Part shown: positions 1-8,594 of the stretch, piece after piece | Layout: each line of letters begins with the position of its first letter | How positions within the stretch are numbered: position 1 is the stretch's first letter | Origin: Chryseobacterium phosphatilyticum | GTDB lineage: Bacteria > Bacteroidota > Bacteroidia > Flavobacteriales > Weeksellaceae | NCBI RefSeq assembly: GCF_002899825.2 | Contig: NZ_PPED02000006.1 | Span: forward strand, 186,001-250,000 | Direction of reading: 5' to 3' | Length of the DNA: 64,000 nucleotides | Notes under the pieces: generated by a model | Seen by the model: only the letters and a program-made list of their open reading frames with translations | What the model was told of the DNA's origin: nothing | The model's database searches: none | Position numbers and translations under genes: made by a program

Positions 1-1088
1 TACTTTCTGTCCAGAACTTTTCCTAAATAATACAAATCCTTCACCATCGAATCATAAATATAATCCCTGTCTTTGATCAGATCTTTCATAGCATTATGAT
101 AGTCATCAAACATCATCTGGTGAAAGTTCCCAAAGAACAGCAGATTGACTTTTCTATTGACAATATCCTGCGGTGTAAAAGTCGTTTTAGTCACATTAGG
201 TTTTGTAGAAAGAATAGCAAATATAATCGTAAACACACTCGAAAGAAGCAGTATAAAACTCGGAAGAATAAGATGTGCATTTTTCGGAGCATCCAGTTTG
301 GGAACCAGTACAGAAAGACAAACTGAAATAATAATTGCATTTACCGAAAGAAGAATATTGGCTTTGCTATCCGCAATATCACTTAATCTTGTATGGTTAT
401 TCAAGGTCACCCTGAATAAAGTATCAACGCTTCTGTCCGATTTTTCTTTTTCTTTTTTCCCTTCAGAATTATCTTTTTTATCTTCTTTCTTTACCTCTTC
501 TTTTTCCAGCTTCTTTTCTATTTTTTTTATATTTTTCTTTTTTAAAGGCTCCCAGTTTTCTTTCGCATAATCAGTATAAAAAGTATGTCTGTTTTTAAGC
601 ATATCCAGATTACCCGAATTCCATTCTTCGTTGGAAAAACATTTTACATTGGTCAGTTCCCATTCTTTTCTTAATGCATCAGAAATATCACTGTAGTCAT
701 GCCCTGCAAAATGACTAAAATCTGCATCTTTTACAATTTTTTCCAGTAAACCCTGAGGTTCATGTGTAATTTTTGTTGCCAGAATAAGTTTTTCAATATC
801 ATCAATATAGGAAGGAGGATAATTTTCTTTATTCAGAAAATCTTTCATGATTTCCACTCCTCTTTCTTCATGATTCTTTGCACATTCTATATACCCGGTA
901 TCATGAAACCATAATGCCACGAGTACTTTTTCCTGATCTTCTTCAGAAACAGGAGTATTCTTCATGATTTCTTCCGCCTTATTAACGGTGTAGGCAGTAT
1001 GAATAAAATTATGATAAAAGTAAACTGAAGATAACTTATCTTTGAATAAGATTTCAACATAATTTTTAGCTTTGTCTAGAATGTTCAT
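1..1088 (-). CDS. HD-domain/DUF5706 protein (Pycsar-effector-like), partial
   Basis: This reading frame starts at 1088 and stays open to the window edge, giving 362 codons without a stop, so the C-terminus is missing. Residues about 20-130 carry HD-phosphohydrolase motifs: H26/H30, the H62-D63 pair, and D121/D123. A Lys/Glu-rich linker follows at about 183-217. From about 221 comes a segment with the DUF5706 signature (LNNHTRLSDIADSKANILL) and two predicted membrane helices at about 240-262 and 272-292. DUF5706 is the membrane domain of PycTM effectors in the Pycsar cyclic-nucleotide anti-phage system. The fused HD domain suggests phosphohydrolase activity on a nucleotide, but this is inference. 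No cyclase gene lies on the visible side. It is transcribed divergently from the phosphoesterase gene, with only 26 bp between the start codons. Confidence 0.8.
   Translation of the reverse strand, partial: MNILDKAKNYVEILFKDKLSSVYFYHNFIHTAYTVNKAEEIMKNTPVSEEDQEKVLVALWFHDTGYIECAKNHEERGVEIMKDFLNKENYPPSYIDDIEKLILATKITHEPQGLLEKIVKDADFSHFAGHDYSDISDALRKEWELTNVKCFSNEEWNSGNLDMLKNRHTFYTDYAKENWEPLKKKNIKKIEKKLEKEEVKKEDKKDNSEGKKEKEKSDRSVDTLFRVTLNNHTRLSDIADSKANILLSVNAIIISVCLSVLVPKLDAPKNAHLILPSFILLLSSVFTIIFAILSTKPNVTKTTFTPQDIVNRKVNLLFFGNFHQMMFDDYHNAMKDLIKDRDYIYDSMVKDLYYLGKVLDRK
1041..1074 (+). promoter_or_regulatory. Candidate promoter of the phosphoesterase-barrel gene
   Basis: TTTG at 1041-1044 and TAGCTTTG at 1067-1074 (TANNTTTG) are separated by 22 nt and lie 41 bp upstream of the ATG at 1115. 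The promoter sits inside the 5' coding part of the divergent HD-domain gene. It was found by motif only. Confidence 0.4.
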
Positions 1089-1114
1089 CCCTGAATTTTT
1101 GTTAATGTAAATTT

Positions 1115-4100
1115 ATGAATTTATCCTTTAAAACACATTTAAAAAATACTTCGATTATTCTGAAAACCGTAATATCTGCCGGAGCACTCTACTCCTGCGC
1201 TACATATAACGTACAAAAGGGCAAAAACTTATTCGAAGTAAAAGATTCAGATATAAAATCTGAAAACGATTTTAAACTGTTCCTGATCGGGGATGCCGGA
1301 AATGCAGACGAAGCGCAGGCACAAAATACACTGAATTTACTGAAAGGTAAACTTGATTCAGCAGGTAGCAACTCCATGCTGGTATTTCTGGGAGATAACA
1401 TTTATCCTAACGGGATGCCCAAAAAGACAGATAAAGATTATGCTTTAGCTGAAAAAAAACTCGAAAACCAGCTGGCTATTACCAAAAATTTCAAAGGAAA
1501 AACACTGGTTATTCCCGGAAATCATGACTGGTACAATGGTGTTGAAGGATTAAACAATCAGGAAGGCTTTGTTAAAAAATATCTTGATGATAAAAAAGCT
1601 TTTCTACCCAAAAACGGGTGCCCTATTGATGACATCAACTTGTCAAAAGATATTAAATTAATCGTCATTGATACCGAATGGGTTATTGCCAACTGGGACA
1701 ACTATCCCGGAATCAATAAAAACTGTAATATCAAAACACGGGAAGATTTTTATACTGAGTTTAAAGATCTGATCATTAAAAATCAGGGCAAAAGAATTAT
1801 TGTAGCTTTGCATCATCCGATTATCAGCAGTGGAACCCACGCAGGTTTCACCTCTGCAAAATCTCACCTTTATCCTTTTAAAAGTAAAGTTCCTCTTCCA
1901 GTAATAGCAAGTACAGTAAATATTTTAAGAAGTTCTTCAGGAGCAAGTCCTGCCGACATCAACAATCAACATTATGCTGATCTGGCCAACAGATTAAAAA
2001 GCATCGTTCAGGATAAAGAAAACATCATTTTTGTTTCCGGACATGATCACAACTTACAATATCATGAAGAAGAAAATATACGACAGGTGATTAGTGGAGC
2101 AGGCTCCAAAGTTGATCCTGCCACCATTGTTGAGAAAACAGACTTTTCATACGGAGGGAGTGGCTTTGCCGTAATGAACATCAGAAATGACCAAAGTACA
2201 GATATAGAATACTTTTCTACCAAAGATGCCAGACTTCAGAAACTGACTCATATTTCTGTTATTTCAAAACCTGATGTATTTGTCAATAACTTTCCCAACT
2301 CTTTCCCGGCAACATTCTCTTCAAGCATTTATCCCGTTCAGCTTACTCAAAAACGTAAATTTTACAGATGGCTTTGGGGAGATCACTACAGAAGATACTA
2401 CGGAATTCCTATTGAAGCACCTACAGCCAACCTTTCAGAGCTTGATGGTGGATATATCCCGTTCAGAGAAGGAGGTGGAAATCAATCCAACAGTTTAAGA
2501 CTAAAAGCAACAGACGGTCAGGAATTCGTTATGCGTGGTGTTAAAAAAAGTGCGATCCGCTTTCTTAACAATATGGCTTTTCAGAAAAGTACACTGGGTG
2601 AAGAACTTGCCGACAGTTTTCCTGAGAAATTTTTATTAGATTTTTACACAACCAACCATCCTTTCACCCCATTCTCAGTGGGAAATATGTCTGAAAAATT
2701 AAATATTTTTCACAGTAACCCCAAACTATATTATATCCCTAAACAGCACGCTTTAGGAAAGTACAATCAAAACTATGGAGATGAGATGTATATGATTGAA
2801 GAACGCTTTTCTTCAGATCCTAAAACATTAGCTTCTCTGGATAATGCAAAAGATATTCTTTCTACTGATGATGTTTTAAAGAATATTAACAAGAATACAA
2901 AATACTCTGTCGACAAAGAATCTTATATCAGAGCCCGTCTATTTGATATGCTGATCGGCGATTGGGACAGACACTCAGACCAATGGAAATGGGCAGAATA
3001 TGAAGTAGGAGATAAAGTGATCTATAAACCCATCCCAAAAGACAGAGACCAGGCTTTCAGCAAGTATGATGGAGCTGCCTTTAAAATTATTATGAACGTT
3101 CCTGCAATCCGTCATATGAAAACCTTTACGGAAGATATCAGCAGTGTCAAATGGCTTGCCATGGAACCATATCCAATGGATCTGGTTTTCTTAAAAGGAG
3201 CGACAAAAGAAGAATGGGAAGCACAGGCAAAATATATTCAGGAGCATTTGTCTGATCCTGATATTGAGGAGGCTTTTCATAATCTTCCAAAAGAAGTTCA
3301 GGATGATACCATTGCAGATATTAAGAGAAAACTTAAAATACGTAAAACAAAGCTACAAAGCTATGCTTCTCAATATTATGATGTACTACAGAAAAAAGTT
3401 CCGTTGGCAGGTACGATCAATCCCGATCGGTTTGTCATCACAAAAAATGGACATTCAGTACTGGTACAGCAATATAAACTAGGCAAAAACAAAGATAAAA
3501 ACGAACTGGTTTTTGAAAAAACCTACCACGATTCAAAAACGAAAGAACTTTGGATCTACGGCCTTGAAGATGATGATGTATATGACGTCATAGGAACAGG
3601 AAACCCCAGGATGACCATCAGGTTAATCGGCGGTTACAACCATGATGTTTATAATGTGGCCGATGGAAGAAAAGTAAAAATATATGATTTTACATCTCAA
3701 AAGAACACCTATAATGCCCGTAATGCTACCAAAAATATCTCCAATGATTATGATATAAATTCTTATAACTATAAACATCCGAAATACAACTCAGTAGCAG
3801 GCTATCCCAATGCTGATTACAACCCGGATGACGGGGTAATCATTGGTGTTCTGGCCAATTATACCGTCAATAATTTTATCCGAGATCCTTTTACCCAAAA
3901 ACATAGTTTAAAGGCTAATTTCTATACTGCTACTGCTGGGTTTAGCCTAGTATATAAAGGGACATTTAAAAAGGCAATTTCAGGATGGGATTTCAATCTG
4001 GATGCAGCTTATACCACCCCCAGATTTTCCCAAAATTTCTTCGGATTATCTAATGAAAGTGAATACAATAAAGAAGATACCGAAAGAGAATATAACAGAG

Positions 4101-4831
4101 CCCGAATTTCAAAATTCAATTTTGCGCCTTCTATTTCTAAAAAAAGCTGGATGAATCTCAGTCACCAGATTCAGCTTACCTTTGAAGATAATAAGGTACA
4201 AAGAAAAGCGGATCGGTTTATCAATATATCACCTGACGTAAAACCTGAGGTATTCAACAGTCAGCAGTTTGTAGGTGCCAACTATACATTTGGTTATAAA
4301 AATGCGGACAATGTTGCCTTTCCAACCCTGGGATTAGAATTCATGCTGAATGCCGACTGGAAAGCAACTCTCTCTGATTTTAACAAAAATTTCCTGACCT
4401 TTAGAGGTAAATTTGCTATTGATCACAGAATTGACAAAAAAGGAAACTTTGTATTTGCCAACTCCAGCAATGTCATGTGGATCAATAATAATAATTTTGA
4501 ATTTTTTCAGGCGGCAGCCATTGGTGGCAACAACGGGATGAGAGCTTTTAGAAATGAAAGATTTTCCGGGAGATCGTATTTCACCAACAATTCTGAAATA
4601 CGATGGGATTTTGGAAGAATCAGAAATAATATAGCCCCTACCAATCTGGGAATCCTTATTGGCTATGATATTGGCCGTGTCTGGAATGATACTGAGAACT
4701 CAAGAAAATGGCATGAGTCCGTAGGAGCAGGGATTTGGTTAAGTATTGTAGAAATGATGTCTGCAAGATTAAACTATTTCTACGGTTCAGATGGAGGAAG
4801 GATTTCTGCAGGAATAGGAATGAAGTTTTAA
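1115..4831 (+). CDS. Calcineurin-like phosphoesterase fused to an outer-membrane beta-barrel, lipoprotein
   Basis: This 1238-residue protein starts with a short hydrophobic segment and a lipobox-like GALYSC ending at C28. Residues about 54-330 form a metallophosphoesterase with all metal-binding motifs: GDAG (59-62), GDN (93-95), GNHD (135-138), HH near 233 and GHDH near 310. A long middle region follows. The last 320 or so residues, from about 915, alternate polar and aromatic residues and end in GISAGIGMKF-like strands, typical of a BamA/TamA-type 16-strand barrel with a terminal Phe. The product is probably an outer-membrane enzyme that dephosphorylates an extracytoplasmic substrate; the substrate is unknown. 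This architecture is known from Bacteroidota. The gene stands alone on its strand, divergent from the HD-domain gene. Confidence 0.85.
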   Translation: MNLSFKTHLKNTSIILKTVISAGALYSCATYNVQKGKNLFEVKDSDIKSENDFKLFLIGDAGNADEAQAQNTLNLLKGKLDSAGSNSMLVFLGDNIYPNGMPKKTDKDYALAEKKLENQLAITKNFKGKTLVIPGNHDWYNGVEGLNNQEGFVKKYLDDKKAFLPKNGCPIDDINLSKDIKLIVIDTEWVIANWDNYPGINKNCNIKTREDFYTEFKDLIIKNQGKRIIVALHHPIISSGTHAGFTSAKSHLYPFKSKVPLPVIASTVNILRSSSGASPADINNQHYADLANRLKSIVQDKENIIFVSGHDHNLQYHEEENIRQVISGAGSKVDPATIVEKTDFSYGGSGFAVMNIRNDQSTDIEYFSTKDARLQKLTHISVISKPDVFVNNFPNSFPATFSSSIYPVQLTQKRKFYRWLWGDHYRRYYGIPIEAPTANLSELDGGYIPFREGGGNQSNSLRLKATDGQEFVMRGVKKSAIRFLNNMAFQKSTLGEELADSFPEKFLLDFYTTNHPFTPFSVGNMSEKLNIFHSNPKLYYIPKQHALGKYNQNYGDEMYMIEERFSSDPKTLASLDNAKDILSTDDVLKNINKNTKYSVDKESYIRARLFDMLIGDWDRHSDQWKWAEYEVGDKVIYKPIPKDRDQAFSKYDGAAFKIIMNVPAIRHMKTFTEDISSVKWLAMEPYPMDLVFLKGATKEEWEAQAKYIQEHLSDPDIEEAFHNLPKEVQDDTIADIKRKLKIRKTKLQSYASQYYDVLQKKVPLAGTINPDRFVITKNGHSVLVQQYKLGKNKDKNELVFEKTYHDSKTKELWIYGLEDDDVYDVIGTGNPRMTIRLIGGYNHDVYNVADGRKVKIYDFTSQKNTYNARNATKNISNDYDINSYNYKHPKYNSVAGYPNADYNPDDGVIIGVLANYTVNNFIRDPFTQKHSLKANFYTATAGFSLVYKGTFKKAISGWDFNLDAAYTTPRFSQNFFGLSNESEYNKEDTEREYNRARISKFNFAPSISKKSWMNLSHQIQLTFEDNKVQRKADRFINISPDVKPEVFNSQQFVGANYTFGYKNADNVAFPTLGLEFMLNADWKATLSDFNKNFLTFRGKFAIDHRIDKKGNFVFANSSNVMWINNNNFEFFQAAAIGGNNGMRAFRNERFSGRSYFTNNSEIRWDFGRIRNNIAPTNLGILIGYDIGRVWNDTENSRKWHESVGAGIWLSIVEMMSARLNYFYGSDGGRISAGIGMKF

Positions 4832-5155
4832 ATTAAAAAAACGAATTAACTCTACCTTTCGCTCTCACAAAAAAAAACAAAAACACAACCTTCATTTAAT
4901 TAAAATTCAATGCATTACATATAAATTAATTTATGTTATTGAAAAAAAAGTTAATTTAAATTAAATTTAATAATTCCACTTTTTAATTAGCATCTTTCAC
5001 AGATAACCCAAATATGGTTTTTAAATAAAAGCCATATTTTCAGCATTATAGACAAAACATACACATTGGTCAATATGTTTGTTGATTTATAAAAAACCAG
5101 ATATTTTAAAAAGAATATATATTTGTTTAAAATTATTTCAACAAAAATAACCCAG
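4832..5155. other. AT-rich intergenic region with one hairpin
   Basis: This stretch of 324 bp has no convincing gene. It is very AT-rich and contains an inverted repeat with arms AAATATGG (5010-5017) and CCATATTT (5032-5039). Next to the arms, TTTT and AAAA could extend the pairing around a small bulge. A -7-like TATATTTG lies at 5118-5125. The hairpin is about 80 bp upstream of the -7 element, too far for a classic operator; its role is unknown. Confidence 0.5.
5118..5125 (+). promoter_or_regulatory. TANNTTTG -7 element before a secreted-protein gene
   Basis: TATATTTG matches the Bacteroidota -7 consensus exactly and lies 33 bp upstream of the ATG at 5159. No well-spaced TTG -33 element is visible. 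Confidence 0.35.
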
Positions 5156-5158
5156 ATG

Positions 5159-5878
5159 ATGAAAAAAAAGCTATTATACATGGCATTATTTACGATATCC
5201 ATAAGTGTAAACGCCCAAGTTGGGATACACACTCCAACTCCTCAACACTCATTACATGTCAACGGTTCTCTTCAAGTTGTAAAAGACATTAATGTAGGGG
5301 GTACTGCTACTACTAAAGGAAATTCAGGAAACAGGGGTGAATTTTTAATGTCAAATGGAACCGGAAATGCTCCCGTATGGAGAAGCATAGAATCTGAAAA
5401 TTTTCTGAAAGTCGTTTTTGTGGGCAACAAAACGGACATCAGCCCCAGCTCCGGAAGTTATACAGGAACAGGAAGCACTCCTGTAAGTACTCACGAAAAC
5501 TATGTACAAACGTACGTTTACAATGTAAACAATAAAATAGACAATGCTTACCTGACCTACGATTCAAATTCGGGTTTATTTAAAGTGGTAAAAGCCGGAT
5601 TCTATAATATCGTACCTTATGTTACCTATGACCTTAACTTAAACGGGAACGGACAAACGGCAGGAACAGCAAAATCAACTATTGAAAAAGTATCCCCTAC
5701 CAAAACAACTCTTACTTCAACCTCAACAGGGCATGGAGAGCGTACTTTGGGGATTTATCACAATATGTCTTCTATCAATTATTTCAATCCGGGAGAAACG
5801 TTCAGAATCCGATGTGTTTATACACAAAGCTTTAGATTATCAAGCGGCAATATTCACATTTCCTACCTTACTCCATAA
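5159..5878 (+). CDS. Secreted hypothetical protein
   Basis: The 239-residue product begins with a clear Sec signal peptide (KKKLLYMALFTISISVNAQ) and predicted cleavage after the AQ. The mature N-terminus has the GIHTPTPQHSLHVNG pattern seen at the start of many flavobacterial surface and phage-tail-like proteins. The C-terminal 130 residues are beta-rich and end in SGNIHISYLTP, which could be a C1q/TNF-like jelly roll; that fold is a guess from pattern only. The ATG at 5159 is preferred because the upstream in-frame ATG at 5123 overlaps the -7 promoter element; the ATG at 5156 is equally possible. It is monocistronic, followed by a strong hairpin shared with the convergent gene. I do not recognise a function. 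Confidence 0.75.
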   Translation: MKKKLLYMALFTISISVNAQVGIHTPTPQHSLHVNGSLQVVKDINVGGTATTKGNSGNRGEFLMSNGTGNAPVWRSIESENFLKVVFVGNKTDISPSSGSYTGTGSTPVSTHENYVQTYVYNVNNKIDNAYLTYDSNSGLFKVVKAGFYNIVPYVTYDLNLNGNGQTAGTAKSTIEKVSPTKTTLTSTSTGHGERTLGIYHNMSSINYFNPGETFRIRCVYTQSFRLSSGNIHISYLTP

Positions 5879-5915
5879 GACTCACGAACTTCATCACGTC
5901 AAATTATATCACTAA

Positions 5916-5947
5916 AAAATCCACAGAGAATCTTCTCTGTGGATTTT
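5916..5947. terminator. Bidirectional terminator
   Basis: A 15-bp perfect stem (AAAATCCACAGAGAA with its complement) closes over a 2-nt loop and is flanked by A/T runs on both sides. It lies between two convergent genes ending at 5878 (+) and 5973 (-). Confidence 0.85.
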
Positions 5948-5972
5948 CATTTATAGTAAAATAAATTATTAA

Positions 5973-6845
5973 TTAAAAAGAAAACCGATATACATTCCCG
6001 CCCTCGCTTTTAGCCTTCTCATCTCCTATTAACAACGTTTTATCATCAAGAAAAACGATAGCTTCTTTTTGGGAATTGTGGTTTAATGCAATTTTTTGAA
6101 TTTTAGATGCACTGAAATCATCGGTCGTAAAGCCAGTCAGTACATGAACATTCTTATGGGTAAGTAATACGATTTTATCTTTGGTACTGTTGATCGTGGC
6201 TGAAGTAATCGCCGCATCAGTATAACCTCCCTGAAGCTTTAATGTACCGATTAGCTTCGCTTCAAAATCTCCTTCTTTATTCGGAACTTTAAATACTAAA
6301 AATGTTCCGTCAAATCCTTTACTTCTGTTTTTAGTAAAAAGATAGAAATTACCGTTCATTTCTACAAAAGCCTCGCAATCATATAGTAAGTTTGATTTTT
6401 TTGGAGGAAACTCTGTTTGTCCCTGGTAATGAAACCTGGTAGTCTGTATTACTTTTGTCGTTTTCTGAGCCGGATCTTGAAGATCAGTTTTCAAAATAGC
6501 AAGATCTCTTCTGTCATTATCATTATTGCCAAAATCTCCAATATAAATATTTCCCTGAGCATCTGATATAATATCTTCCCAGTCTGTATTTTCAGCATTT
6601 TCAACTGGTATTTTAGCAACCATCTCTCCTTTATCACTTAGACCATATACTGCATTTTTATTCCCTCTGTCCTCAATAGCCCAGATGGTCTTTTTATCTT
6701 TTGAAAAGGTAAAACCGGAAACTTCCTTTAATTTCTTGGGAAAAGAAAACTGCACTTCCAGACCACTCTCCTGAGTGGGGGAATTCTGAGCTTTCGGATT
6801 ACAACTCAATAAAAAAATAAAAGGTAAAATAAGAAATCTTAACAT
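5973..6845 (-). CDS. Beta-propeller-like lipoprotein
   Basis: The 290-residue product has a lipoprotein signal peptide (LRFLILPFIFLLSC, Cys15). The start at 6845 is chosen because it puts this signal at the N-terminus; an in-frame upstream ATG at 6938 would add 31 unlike residues. The mature part contains repeated short beta-motifs such as SGFTFSKDKKTIWAIED, WEDIISDAQGNIYIGDFGNN and EAIVFLDDKTLLIGDE, in the style of SdiA-regulated or phytase-like beta-propellers. It probably binds a ligand or substrate at the outer face of a membrane, but no catalytic residues are recognised. It lies 58 bp downstream of mazG on the same strand, so the two may be co-transcribed. Confidence 0.75.
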   Translation of the reverse strand: MLRFLILPFIFLLSCNPKAQNSPTQESGLEVQFSFPKKLKEVSGFTFSKDKKTIWAIEDRGNKNAVYGLSDKGEMVAKIPVENAENTDWEDIISDAQGNIYIGDFGNNDNDRRDLAILKTDLQDPAQKTTKVIQTTRFHYQGQTEFPPKKSNLLYDCEAFVEMNGNFYLFTKNRSKGFDGTFLVFKVPNKEGDFEAKLIGTLKLQGGYTDAAITSATINSTKDKIVLLTHKNVHVLTGFTTDDFSASKIQKIALNHNSQKEAIVFLDDKTLLIGDEKAKSEGGNVYRFSF

Positions 6846-6903
6846 GTTGTTTATTTTAAAGGTAAACGGGAAATAAGAAGCATTAATCATTCCAATCATA
6901 TTT

Positions 6904-7671
6904 CTACTGCAACTGTTTTGCTCTTTCCCAAAGAACATCCATTTCTTCTAATGACATATCTGCTAGTTTCAGTGCCTGTTCTTCAGCCAGACCCTCCATC
7001 TTCTGGAATCTTGAAATAAATTTCAGATTGGTTCGTTCCAGCGCAGAATCCGGATTGATCCCTGAAATTCTTGCATAATTGATCAATGAGAAAAATACAT
7101 CTCCAAGCTCCTGTTCCTTTTTATCCAAATCAGTTTCTGCATGAAATTCATGAATTTCCTCATCGACCTTTTTCCAGGCATCTTCAGCATCATGAAACTC
7201 AAAGCCTATGCCTTTTACTTTATCCTGAATTCTATATGCTTTTACTAAGCTTGGAAGACTTTTAGGAACCCCTCCCAAAATAGATTTGTTCCCCTCCTTT
7301 AGTTTCAGCTTCTCCCAGTTTTGCTTTACCTCTTCCTCATCTTTCACTTTTGTATCACCATAAATATGAGGATGGCGGAAAATCAATTTTTCGTTGAGTG
7401 AATTGATCACATCTGCTATATCAAAACTCTCTTTTTCAGAACCTATTTTAGCATAGAAAACCAAATGAAGCAAAACATCTCCCAGTTCTTTTTTTATTTC
7501 CTGTAAATCGTTCTGCAAAATAGCATCAGAAAGTTCATATGTTTCTTCAAGGGTTAGATGGCGCAATGATTCCAGAGTTTGTTTCTGATCCCATGGGCAT
7601 TTCTCACGAAGATCATCCATAATATCCAGCAATCTTCCGAAAGCTTCTAGTTTTTCCTGTTTCGTGTTCAT
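6904..7671 (-). CDS. mazG: Nucleoside triphosphate pyrophosphohydrolase MazG
   Basis: The protein has 255 residues and two tandem MazG domains, the typical length for full-size MazG. Family motifs include CPWDQKQT near residue 27, EETYELSDA and KKELGDVLLHLVFYAKI in the first domain, and DEEIHEF with KKEQELGDVFFSLINYAR in the second. These acidic EExxE and ExxD residues bind magnesium. MazG hydrolyses non-canonical or stress-related NTPs to NMP and pyrophosphate in the cytoplasm. The start at 7671 (MNTKQEKLEAF) fits family N-termini better than the ATG at 7689. It is followed by a lipoprotein gene on the same strand. Confidence 0.95.
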   Translation of the reverse strand: MNTKQEKLEAFGRLLDIMDDLREKCPWDQKQTLESLRHLTLEETYELSDAILQNDLQEIKKELGDVLLHLVFYAKIGSEKESFDIADVINSLNEKLIFRHPHIYGDTKVKDEEEVKQNWEKLKLKEGNKSILGGVPKSLPSLVKAYRIQDKVKGIGFEFHDAEDAWKKVDEEIHEFHAETDLDKKEQELGDVFFSLINYARISGINPDSALERTNLKFISRFQKMEGLAEEQALKLADMSLEEMDVLWERAKQLQ

Positions 7672-7856
7672 AAGTAATTGGAAATTCAATCTTATACAAA
7701 TGTAAGGGTTATTTTGGGTCTGTGGTAGAGGTTGGCTGTGAAAGTTGAGAGTTTATAGATGTGGGATATGAGGTGCGGGGTTCGAGATTCGCGTTTAACG
7801 TCTAATGTTTAATGATTAAAAATAGAGACAAAATGTGAACTCAGTAGAAAATTTTC

Positions 7857-7883
7857 CTAATCCCTAATCCTTAATCCCTATCA
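7857..7883. repeat. Degenerate heptad repeat (CTAATCC)
   Basis: Four tandem near-copies of CTAATCC (CTAATCC, CTAATCC, TTAATCC, CTATC) lie in the 288-bp spacer between mazG and the DUF5606 gene. The rest of this spacer shows no gene, only low-complexity DNA of the kind common between flavobacterial genes. Confidence 0.5.
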
Positions 7884-7904
7884 TCTGCCACCTGCCATAA
7901 ACAA

Positions 7905-7937
7905 AAAGCCTTGTCCGGAAATTGCGGACAAGGCTTT
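7905..7937 (-). terminator. Terminator of the DUF5606 gene
   Basis: A perfect 13-bp stem (AAAGCCTTGTCCG and complement) encloses a 7-nt loop and is followed on the minus strand by TTTTGT. It lies 23 bp past the stop of the DUF5606 gene. Confidence 0.85.
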
Positions 7938-7959
7938 GTATTTTTAATTCAAAAATGAA

Positions 7960-8517
7960 TTATCCTTGCTTTCTGTGTGTACTTTTAGGAGCAGATTTTG
8001 CTGCTGAAGTAGCTTTCACCTTTGGAGCAGCAGGCTTTTCTGCCTTTGGAGCTGCTTTTTTAGTTTCTTTTTCAATGCTCACTTCTTCTGCAGGCTCACC
8101 TTCCAATGTTTCAGGTTCTGCTTTCACAAAACTGTCTGGAGTAATATACCCCGCTTTGTGAAGAATGTTGTACCATTGTGCTAATTTTTTGATATCAGAA
8201 GAATATACTCTTTCCGTATCATAATTAGGAAGTGAAGCCAACATAAAGTCTTTCAATTCTGCATCTGAAGATTTGTGAGAAATTGTTTCTTTATAGTCGT
8301 TGTTTTTAGCAATATTTTCAAAAACTTCGAATAAAGGAACTTCTTTTTCAAATGTGAACATTGCGATATTATCTAATAAGCTTACCTGGCTTGAATTTCC
8401 AATGCTTACTTTTTTCTTGTTGGTAACATCTTCAATAATGAACCCGTTTCTTAATTGAGAAACTAATTTGTAAAGTCCTGGTTTTCCAGAAATTGAAATT
8501 ATTTTTTCTAACAGCAT
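7960..8517 (-). CDS. DUF5606 domain protein
   Basis: The 185-residue product matches the Bacteroidota DUF5606 pattern: an N-terminal SH3-like part (MLLEKIISISGKPGLYKLV, ..GFIIEDVTNKKKVSIG) followed by a helical part with FMLASLPNYDTERVYSSDIKKLAQWYNIL at about 90-120. The last 45 or so residues are a low-complexity Ala/Lys/Pro/Glu tail ending in THRKQG. No signal peptide is present, so it should be cytoplasmic. Its function is not established. It lies 77 bp downstream of def on the same strand, so ruvX, def and this gene may form one transcript ending at the terminator at 7905-7937. Confidence 0.85.
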   Translation of the reverse strand: MLLEKIISISGKPGLYKLVSQLRNGFIIEDVTNKKKVSIGNSSQVSLLDNIAMFTFEKEVPLFEVFENIAKNNDYKETISHKSSDAELKDFMLASLPNYDTERVYSSDIKKLAQWYNILHKAGYITPDSFVKAEPETLEGEPAEEVSIEKETKKAAPKAEKPAAPKVKATSAAKSAPKSTHRKQG

Positions 8518-8594
8518 AATTTTATTTTTTGTAAATTTTGCAACTAGCTTTAAGCTTCTTGCTTTTTTTATTATTTCGTTAATCCTTGTTTAAA

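Noticed and set aside
145..570. Open frame of 141 codons on the + strand
   Set aside because: It lies antisense to the HD-DUF5706 gene, whose frame carries clear family motifs. Its product is a Ser/Phe-rich shadow of the Lys/Glu-rich linker.
7857..7883. CTAATCC repeats as a possible CRISPR or telomere-like array
   Set aside because: Only four degenerate copies with no spacers, and no cas genes are in the window.
7922..8161. Ala/Phe-rich 79-codon frame on the + strand
   Set aside because: It is the reverse reading of the low-complexity Ala/Lys tail of the DUF5606 gene.
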